From: Parachlamydiales bacterium
Lineage (GTDB): Bacteria > Chlamydiota > Chlamydiia > Chlamydiales > JAJFMK01
Assembly: GCA_020050175.1 (NCBI GenBank)
Contig: JAGVKY010000018.1
Span: 1-7,515, forward strand
Length of the DNA: 7,515 nt
Reading direction: 5' to 3'
Part shown: in pieces, positions 1 through 4,920 of the stretch
How the letters are laid out: the number at the start of each line of letters is the position of its first letter
How positions within the stretch are numbered: the first letter of the stretch is position 1
The notes under the pieces: model-generated
The model's input: the letters and a program-made list of their open reading frames with translations, nothing else
Database searches by the model: none
What the model was told of the DNA's origin: nothing
Made by a program: the position numbers and the translations under genes

Positions 1-468
1 AATCGTTTTGAAAATTTTCTTTCCATTCTTTTGAGTTTTTTCTCCTTTGGAAGTTTGCATCCACTAGGAGAAATCGAGTTTTTTTCTCGCCATCCTCAAC
101 TATTATCTCAAAAAGAGATTGAATTTTTGACCATTTCTTCACTCTTAGGCAACCCCCATGCAAAAACTCTACTTAAGAATTTAGTTGATAAAGGGTTTGG
201 GCCTAAGCAGTGGCTGAAAGAAGCACAAGGGTTTATTGGAGCTCTAACTTTTGTAGGACAAGAACGGGACCCTCAAAATGTGGTCTCAGGAATGGAAGAA
301 ATGGAAATATTTGAAAAAATTGCTTATCAATTTCGCTTTCAAAATCGAGATCAATTAGTTTTTTTCTTGACCAATCTATCCTGCTATCTTGCCAATCTAG
401 ATCCAACTTCCTCTGAATATCAGCTGCTCTCGACATTAAAAGTTAATTTTCCCCCACCTCTCACTTGA
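1..468 (+). CDS. Hypothetical protein, 5'-partial (C-terminal part)
   Basis: The reading frame is open from base 1 to a TGA at 466-468, so the gene almost certainly starts upstream of the window. A TTG at 31 could in principle start it, but no Shine-Dalgarno sequence precedes it and the frame continues upstream without a stop. The visible part is about 155 residues, soluble in character, with alternating hydrophobic and charged stretches that suggest a mainly helical fold. There is no obvious membrane segment apart from a Leu/Phe-rich stretch at the truncated end, and no catalytic motif I recognise. It lies 33 bases before the small exported gene and is on the same strand as dnaG. In Chlamydia trachomatis, as I recall, a secreted protein (CT795) precedes dnaG, but I see no specific resemblance and do not assign that identity. 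Coding status is well supported; function is unknown. Confidence 0.7.
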   Translation, partial: NRFENFLSILLSFFSFGSLHPLGEIEFFSRHPQLLSQKEIEFLTISSLLGNPHAKTLLKNLVDKGFGPKQWLKEAQGFIGALTFVGQERDPQNVVSGMEEMEIFEKIAYQFRFQNRDQLVFFLTNLSCYLANLDPTSSEYQLLSTLKVNFPPPLT

Positions 469-501
469 GATTTAAGAGTAGGAGAGTGAAAATCAAGACA
501 T

Positions 502-744
502 ATGCGTTTTCTACTTTCTCTCCTTTTCGTCTTCCCTCTCATTGCCGATGATATGGCACTTTCTGTCGATGAGGCGTTTCCAGATCCTTACGCCTGTTAC
601 GATGATGACTGCGATTACGATGATGATGATTGCTGCTATGATACCTACTATGACGCTGACATTGACGGGTATTGGGATGATCAGCCGAACTATCCAAGTC
701 GGCAAGAAGATGAATTGATGGATAATCTGACTAACCCTTGGTGA
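502..744 (+). CDS. Small exported Asp/Tyr/Cys-rich acidic protein
   Basis: This predicts 80 residues. The first 15 (Met-Arg, then a Leu/Phe core, ending in Leu-Ile-Ala) look like a signal peptide, giving a mature protein of about 65 residues. That part is extremely acidic: the full protein has 20 Asp, 8 Tyr and 4 Cys (C32, C37, C44, C45), and only two Arg. Residues 51-56 read D-A-D-I-D-G, the DxDxDG start of an EF-hand-type calcium loop, with another Asp at loop position 9, but position 12 is Pro instead of Glu. Divalent cation binding is therefore plausible but unproven. The gene ends 4 bases before the dnaG GTG, so the two are probably translationally coupled. A GGAG lies 17 bases before the ATG, too far for a normal ribosome binding site. 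I recognise no family. The signal peptide and tight packing argue for a real gene; low complexity is the main doubt. Confidence 0.66.
   Translation: MRFLLSLLFVFPLIADDMALSVDEAFPDPYACYDDDCDYDDDDCCYDTYYDADIDGYWDDQPNYPSRQEDELMDNLTNPW
652..687 (+). other. EF-hand-like DxDxDG loop in the acidic mini-protein
   Basis: Codons for residues 51-62 give Asp at loop positions 1, 3, 5 and 9 and Gly at position 6, as in a canonical calcium-binding loop. The bidentate Glu or Asp at position 12 is replaced by Pro. It could be a degenerate calcium site or a chance product of Asp richness. Confidence 0.35.
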
Positions 745-748
745 TCTC

Positions 749-2524
749 GTGCCTCTCTACACGAGAGATTCCCTCGATCGACTAAGAGAAAAAGTTGATC
801 TAGTTGAGCTTCTCCGCAGCCATATAGATCTAAAACCAGCTGGTGCTGCCTATAAATCTCTCTGTCCTTTTCATGAAGAGAAGAGTCCCTCTTTTTCGAT
901 CCAAAGGGGGAGTCACCATTACCATTGCTTTGGCTGCGGGGCTCATGGTGATGGGATCGCCTTTCTTACAACTTTTTTAGGTTTAAGTTTTACCGAAGCA
1001 GTCGAATCGCTTGCCGAAAGATTCCAAGTGCCCCTCGAGCGGATTGAAGGAAAAGAGGATGGAGGGCAAAGGAAAAAACTTCTTGAAGCCCATGCTCTTG
1101 CCGCAAAAGCTTATCAGACGATGCTCTTACAGAGCTCAGCAGGAAGAGAGCCCTTAAACTACCTTTTAAACAGGGGTGTGACGGTCGCCATGATCGAGCG
1201 ATTTGGGATCGGCTATGCCCCCGAACATCCAGCTTTTCTTTTAAAATTATTAGGCGGGGAGGGTTTTTCTCGCGAAGTTTTGGAAGAGGGCGGACTTGTC
1301 ACGACCACCCAGAATGGTAAGCATAGAGATTTTTTTATCGATAGGATCACTTTCCCCCTCCAGACGCCGCAAGGCGGTGTAGTAGGATTTTCGGCACGGA
1401 AATTTAAAGAAGAAACTTTTGGAGGAAAATACATCAATTCTCAGGAGACTCCTCTTTTTAAAAAATCGAATTTTCTTTTTGGAATGTCCTATTCTCGCCG
1501 TAGAATCGCGAAAGAGCAAAAGGCGATCATTGTTGAAGGGCAATTAGACGCTCTTCGGTTAATGGAAGGGGGGCTTGATTTGACTGTTGCTTCTCTCGGA
1601 ACTGCTTTTGGTGCAAGCCATGTGAGAGAACTTTTAAGATTGGGTGTACGCGAGGTCTACTTAGCCTTTGATGGAGATAAGGCTGGGATTGAAGCAGCTA
1701 AAAAAGTGGGAGATCTGTTTCAAAAAGAGGGGATAGAGGTGTGGATCCCACCCCTACCGCCAGGCGATGATCCCGATTCCTTTGTCAGGCAAAATGGGAT
1801 AGAGCCTTTTGTTGACCTGCTTGAAAAAGCCGAAGATTATCTCACTTTCCTTTATCACAGAGCTAAAGGGGAAATAGATCTAACTCTTCCTGCTGTTAAA
1901 AGTCGTTTTGTCACGACTTTAAGTGAGCAGATAAAAACGTGGAACTCTCCTCTTATGGTTCATGAGAGTTTAAAAAAACTCGCTTTCCTCGCCGGCATTT
2001 CAGAAAATTTAGTGGGTGCCGTCCCTGGTTATTTGCCTTCTTTTCGGTATCGCCGTTTAGAACCTGTCGGTGAGCTCACCATCGATCCAGATCTTATCCT
2101 TGAAGGGGATCTTCTCCTTTGGCTCCTCCGCATCGAAAAAAGAGAATGGACTGGGGTTGCCTATCAACTCCTCCAGGAAAGTTTTTTTCGGAATCCTCTT
2201 ATGCTCCGCCTTTTTCGAGAAGGGAAAAAGCGTCATGAAGCAAACCTCCCATTTTCCCTTTTAGAAGTGGCCTATCACTTCGAAAGTGAGAAAGAAGAAG
2301 AGCTGTTTTCCGACTTAATGAAACGAAAAGTCGATTTTGAGAAATGCAAAGAGTTTTACCCTTTAGCCATTAAAAAACTTCTCGATCGGGAATGGCTATT
2401 CGAGAGGGAAGAGATTCGTGAAAAACTCCAGTCAGGAACCCTTTCTGACGATGAAGCCCTCGAGCTTGCCCGCCGCTTCGACGCTCTCAGGCGCTCTCCT
2501 CCCTCCCTTCCCACCCTCCTTTAA
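749..2524 (+). CDS. dnaG: DNA primase DnaG
   Basis: DnaG makes the short RNA primers for lagging-strand synthesis and works with the replicative helicase DnaB in the cytoplasm. The 591 residues are close to the usual length (E. coli 581). The N-terminal CHC2 zinc ribbon is intact: C39, H42, C60 and C63, within CPFHEEKSPSF and HCFGCG. The primase core carries RFGIGYAP (151-158) and KYINSQETPLF (227-237). The TOPRIM domain begins around 258 with catalytic E263 in VEGQLDALR, followed by D308 and D310 in AFDGDKAG and by the acidic GDDPDSF (339-345). From about 440 to the end lies the divergent helical region that normally binds helicase. The start is a GTG four bases after the upstream stop, with no Shine-Dalgarno sequence, so translation probably depends on termination-reinitiation. 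An MPLYTRDSLDRLREKVD start fits the family. Confidence 0.98.
   Translation: MPLYTRDSLDRLREKVDLVELLRSHIDLKPAGAAYKSLCPFHEEKSPSFSIQRGSHHYHCFGCGAHGDGIAFLTTFLGLSFTEAVESLAERFQVPLERIEGKEDGGQRKKLLEAHALAAKAYQTMLLQSSAGREPLNYLLNRGVTVAMIERFGIGYAPEHPAFLLKLLGGEGFSREVLEEGGLVTTTQNGKHRDFFIDRITFPLQTPQGGVVGFSARKFKEETFGGKYINSQETPLFKKSNFLFGMSYSRRRIAKEQKAIIVEGQLDALRLMEGGLDLTVASLGTAFGASHVRELLRLGVREVYLAFDGDKAGIEAAKKVGDLFQKEGIEVWIPPLPPGDDPDSFVRQNGIEPFVDLLEKAEDYLTFLYHRAKGEIDLTLPAVKSRFVTTLSEQIKTWNSPLMVHESLKKLAFLAGISENLVGAVPGYLPSFRYRRLEPVGELTIDPDLILEGDLLLWLLRIEKREWTGVAYQLLQESFFRNPLMLRLFREGKKRHEANLPFSLLEVAYHFESEKEEELFSDLMKRKVDFEKCKEFYPLAIKKLLDREWLFEREEIREKLQSGTLSDDEALELARRFDALRRSPPSLPTLL
2501..2516 (-). other. Compact G-quadruplex motif on the minus strand
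   Basis: The plus strand reads CCCTCCCTTCCCACCC, so the minus strand has four G-triplets separated by loops of 1, 2 and 1 bases, the type that forms very stable quadruplexes in vitro. It lies within the last codons of dnaG, 5 bases before the stop, inside a longer pyrimidine-rich tract from about 2494 to 2522. For plus-strand transcription it is on the template strand. The motif is seen directly; folding and function are inference. Confidence 0.6.
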
Positions 2525-2531
2525 AAAATTA

Positions 2532-2559
2532 TTAACATTAAAGCTAAACGAATTTAAAT
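2532..2559 (+). promoter_or_regulatory. Candidate sigma-70-type promoter for the glycosyltransferase gene
   Basis: TTAACA (2532-2537, five of six to the -35 consensus) is followed after 16 bases by TTAAAT (2554-2559, four of six to the -10 consensus), in AT-rich DNA just after dnaG. Transcription would begin around 2566, giving a leader of about 100 bases that contains the whole inverted repeat. AT-rich DNA produces such matches by chance, so this is tentative. Confidence 0.3.
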
Positions 2560-2578
2560 CTCACAAGCGATCGATTTT

Positions 2579-2654
2579 AATTAAACGCAAAGAAGCTTCC
2601 CCTTCCAGGATTTTTTTTGCGGGTCGAAGTTTCTTTGCGTCTTTGCGTTTAATT
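2579..2654. repeat. 76-bp inverted repeat with two alternative pairing registers
   Basis: The left arm AATTAAACGCAAAGA (2579-2593) is perfectly complementary, over 15 bases, to TCTTTGCGTTTAATT (2640-2654). The right arm contains a perfect tandem duplication, TCTTTGCG at 2632-2639 and 2640-2647, so the left side can instead pair 2586-2599 with 2626-2639: 14 positions, one of them a G-U wobble. The two stems use the same left bases and exclude each other. A T8 run (2611-2618) sits in the loop, but no T-run follows the stem, so this is not a standard intrinsic terminator. It could be a leader switch before the glycosyltransferase, a transcript-stabilising stem after dnaG, or a short dispersed element with 15-bp terminal repeats. 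No clear target-site duplication flanks it. Confidence 0.7.
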
Positions 2655-2673
2655 TGAGTCGGACTTAGTTTTA

Positions 2674-3474
2674 GTGAATATGGGTCAGTTAAAGCATAGC
2701 GAAAGTGTTTGGGAGTTGTTGAGGGGCGATGAGGAAAACCTTCCGCTAGAGGCCTTTCCTAAAGTATCGGTTGTGATTCCAACGAAAAATCATGGGGCGG
2801 AAATTGCTTTTACCTTGGAAAGTCTCCTGGCTCAGGATTATCCCCATCTTGAAATTGTGATCATCGATGCCCATTCAACAGATAGGACGCTCGAAATTGC
2901 TAAAAGCTTCCGGTCCGAAAAGATAAGGATACTGTCTGTCTCTCAATACGCCCTTTCGGAAATGTGGAACAGGGGACTCATGGCTACAAAAGGAGATTAC
3001 CTCAGTTTTTTGGAGCCGGGAACGACCTATCTTTTTCCAAGGGCTTTACGGCATATGATGCGCCTTGTTCGGGAGGCAGAGCATCCATTGCTTGTCTATT
3101 CCTCCTATTTAAAGAGAGTGCGCCGGGGAGAAAATCAACTGATATTGAATCCTCTCGATCAAGAGCTTTTGGCGCAGGGCATTACTCCTACTTCCTTTGA
3201 GGCTTGCTGGTTTTCGATTGAGGCTTTTAAAAGAGCGGGGACTTTTTCGACAGATTACCATCTGCAGAGTGGATTTGAATTTTTGTCTCGCCTTTCGAAG
3301 CTAAAAGGAAATGTTTTTGCAGTGACGACCCGTGTGGTAACAGATATGCCGCTTCGTTTGAAGAGAAAAGGGGAGAGGTGGGTGAGGATTAAAGAAAAAT
3401 GGAGAGCCGTCCGGCGCCATTTTGGGCTTGGAGCGGCTCTTAAATTGATGTTACGAGCTGGAACCAGCTCCTAA
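2674..3474 (+). CDS. Family-2-like glycosyltransferase, DxD position lacks Asp
   Basis: This predicts 266 residues of the GT-A fold. The N-terminal signature is clear: VSVVIPTKN (31-39), TLESLLAQDYPHLEIVIID (47-65) and STDRT (68-72), which form the nucleotide-sugar binding half. Residues 95-112 follow the usual pattern leading to the DxD metal site (WNRGLMATKGDYLSFL). However, the next residues are E-P-G-T-T-Y instead of an Asp-Asp pair, so the usual metal ligands are missing, with only E114 nearby. FEFLSRL (201-207) sits where related enzymes carry the acceptor or base motif. The C-terminus is basic, with no transmembrane segment, suggesting peripheral association with the inner membrane. 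Donor and acceptor sugars cannot be told. The start is GTG at 2674 or ATG at 2680; neither has a good Shine-Dalgarno sequence. The gene meets the next one tail to tail, two bases apart. Confidence 0.85.
   Translation: MNMGQLKHSESVWELLRGDEENLPLEAFPKVSVVIPTKNHGAEIAFTLESLLAQDYPHLEIVIIDAHSTDRTLEIAKSFRSEKIRILSVSQYALSEMWNRGLMATKGDYLSFLEPGTTYLFPRALRHMMRLVREAEHPLLVYSSYLKRVRRGENQLILNPLDQELLAQGITPTSFEACWFSIEAFKRAGTFSTDYHLQSGFEFLSRLSKLKGNVFAVTTRVVTDMPLRLKRKGERWVRIKEKWRAVRRHFGLGAALKLMLRAGTSS
3455..3470. terminator. Hairpin at the convergent gene ends, possible weak bidirectional terminator
   Basis: GAGCTGG and CCAGCTC are perfect inverted repeats separated by two bases, so the stem would be 6 bp with a four-base loop. 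It covers the last codons of the glycosyltransferase gene and lies just beyond the stop of the opposing gene, where a shared terminator is expected. Neither strand carries a proper T-run after it, so intrinsic termination would be weak. Confidence 0.35.
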
Positions 3475-3476
3475 AA

Positions 3477-3773
3477 TTAACTTTCTGAAGTTGGCTGTTT
3501 TGGCGGTTTGGCGCATTTTTCGCATCCAGCAGCTATCAGCTCTTCTTTTGGCTTTATAGCTAGAGACTTTTTGCACTTCTCACAGGAGAGAACCTGATCA
3601 TCATTGTGTTCTTTACCTTCGCAAGAGATTTGAAATCCCTGGTCGGCTTTTAACTTTGCCCTTAACGCATTGAGTTTTTCCGAAGGACAGGCAACAAGGT
3701 CGTTAGATGTTTCTTCTCCATCGCCAGCTGCAATCAAGGAAGCAGCGAGGGTAAAAAGAACGATCAAATTCAT
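3477..3773 (-). CDS. Small exported protein with two CxxC pairs
   Basis: This predicts 98 residues. Residues 1-16 (MNLIVLFTLAASLIAA) form a hydrophobic segment that looks like a signal peptide, although it lacks the usual early positive charge. The mature part is lysine- and glutamate-rich with six cysteines: C29, C51, and two CEKC motifs at 64-67 and 84-87. The paired CxxC motifs, 20 residues apart, could hold a metal ion or form disulfides. For an exported protein disulfides are more likely. There is no thioredoxin-like context (no WCxxC) and I recognise no family. The start is firmly set by AAGGAG eight bases before the ATG and by a strong promoter upstream. The gene is opposed to its neighbours, so it is probably transcribed alone. 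It is a good candidate for an envelope or periplasmic protein of unknown role. Confidence 0.8.
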   Translation of the reverse strand: MNLIVLFTLAASLIAAGDGEETSNDLVACPSEKLNALRAKLKADQGFQISCEGKEHNDDQVLSCEKCKKSLAIKPKEELIAAGCEKCAKPPKQPTSES

Positions 3774-3781
3774 TGGTTCTC

Positions 3782-3787
3782 CTTAGA
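3782..3787 (-). promoter_or_regulatory. Shine-Dalgarno site of the CxxC protein
   Basis: Reading the minus strand, AAGGAG precedes the ATG (3771-3773) by eight bases. It is a full consensus site, notable because rlmN and dnaG in the same window have none. Confidence 0.75.
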
Positions 3788-3802
3788 GGTAGTTATGCTC
3801 TA

Positions 3803-3832
3803 ATTTTACTGTTTCTAAAAATTATGTGTCAA
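3803..3832 (-). promoter_or_regulatory. Strong sigma-70-type promoter of the CxxC protein
   Basis: On the minus strand, a perfect -35 box TTGACA (plus 3827-3832) and TAAAAT (plus 3803-3808, five of six to the -10 consensus) are separated by 18 bases. The transcript would start near 3796, leaving a leader of about 23 bases that contains the Shine-Dalgarno site. The -35 box overlaps an in-frame GTG (3826) of the divergent rlmN frame, which supports the later rlmN start. Confidence 0.65.
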
Positions 3833-3864
3833 TTTTTTTGATAGCTTATGGTAAACTTTTACAC

Positions 3865-4920
3865 ATGAAAAAGACACTGCTTTCTAGTCTTAGTAAAAAA
3901 GACCTATTTTCTTTTATTGAAACGCTCGGTGAGCCTAAATTTCGGGCTGAGCAAATCTGGGAATGGGTTTACCAAAAAAAGGTCCATTCGTTTGAAAAGA
4001 TGGAAAATCTACCTAAGGCCTTGCGAGAGAAGTTATGCGAAAGTTTTTCTTTTTCTTCTTTGACACTGATAAAAAAAGCTGATTCAGAAGATGGGGAAAC
4101 CGTAAAATTTTTATGGGAACTGCCAGATGGTAAAAGAGTCGAGTCGGTTCTGATTATCTCCGGCATCAGAAGAACTGTTTGTGTTTCTTCACAAGTTGGA
4201 TGCCCCGCTGCTTGCGCTTTTTGCGCCTCGGGAAAAATGGGCTTTTTTAGAAACCTCTCTTCCGCTGAGATTTATGACCAGGTGCTCGGGATCGATTCTA
4301 TTTTAAAAGAGAAAGGGGAGCGAGTTTCTCATGTGGTTTACATGGGAATGGGGGAACCTTTCAAAAATTATGACAATGTGCTCGAATCAATCCGCCTGAT
4401 AACTTCAGAAGATCGTTTGGGCCTTGCTGATCGTAGGATCACCGTTTCAACAGTCGGAGTGATCGAGGGTATCGAAAAACTTTCGAATGAGGGACTCAAA
4501 GTTAATCTCGTTCTATCGCTGCATGCCCCTAATCAAATGATCCGCAAAAAAATCATCCCATATGCGAGAAAATATCCCCTTGAGGATATCTTAAAGGCAA
4601 TGGACCAATACCATCGGAAGACAGGAAGAGATATCACCTACGAATACACCCTTCTCCAGGGAATCAATGATCATCCTGATCACGCCTTTGAGCTTTCAAA
4701 TCTTTTAAAAGGTAAGCAGTGCACGGTTAATCTGATTCCTTACAATCCAATTCCTGGCATGAGGTTAAGCAGACCATCAGGCAAAGAGATCAAAGCGTTC
4801 CGCTCCGTTCTTTATGGTTGCCGGATCAATAACACTTGCCGTTACACCAAAGGTGTTGATATAGCTGCCGCTTGCGGTCAATTGGCGTACCAGGATGCAA
4901 AATTCGGAATATCCAGCTAA
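3865..4920 (+). CDS. rlmN: Dual-specificity RNA methyltransferase RlmN
   Basis: RlmN is a radical-SAM enzyme that methylates C2 of A2503 in 23S rRNA and of A37 in some tRNAs, tuning the ribosome exit tunnel and decoding. Counting from the ATG at 3865 (351 residues), the radical-SAM motif GCPAACAFC supplies C113, C117 and C120 for the 4Fe-4S cluster. C106, seven residues before C113, corresponds to E. coli C118. C337 in AAACGQLA corresponds to C355, the residue that carries the methyl group. MGMGEP (160-165) is the SAM-binding GEP region. The N-terminal helical domain contains FRAEQIWEWVY. The frame also opens at a GTG at 3826, adding 13 residues. I prefer 3865 because those residues look non-conserved and the GTG lies in the divergent promoter. 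Neither start has a Shine-Dalgarno sequence. The 3' end overlaps uvrC. Confidence 0.96.
   Translation: MKKTLLSSLSKKDLFSFIETLGEPKFRAEQIWEWVYQKKVHSFEKMENLPKALREKLCESFSFSSLTLIKKADSEDGETVKFLWELPDGKRVESVLIISGIRRTVCVSSQVGCPAACAFCASGKMGFFRNLSSAEIYDQVLGIDSILKEKGERVSHVVYMGMGEPFKNYDNVLESIRLITSEDRLGLADRRITVSTVGVIEGIEKLSNEGLKVNLVLSLHAPNQMIRKKIIPYARKYPLEDILKAMDQYHRKTGRDITYEYTLLQGINDHPDHAFELSNLLKGKQCTVNLIPYNPIPGMRLSRPSGKEIKAFRSVLYGCRINNTCRYTKGVDIAAACGQLAYQDAKFGISS

Noticed and set aside
465..493. TTGAGA and GAAAAT with 17-base spacing before the acidic mini-protein
   Set aside because: The -10 match is weak, and transcription would start almost at the ATG, giving a leaderless transcript. It is not strong enough to call a promoter.
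511..705. Minus-strand frame rich in Ile and Val opposite the acidic mini-protein
   Set aside because: The Ile/Val richness simply mirrors the GAT/GAC Asp codons of the plus strand. The plus frame has the signal peptide and fits the operon.
2609..2618. T8 run after dnaG as an intrinsic terminator
   Set aside because: No GC-rich stem lies directly upstream of it. The only stems in the region enclose the T-run instead of preceding it.
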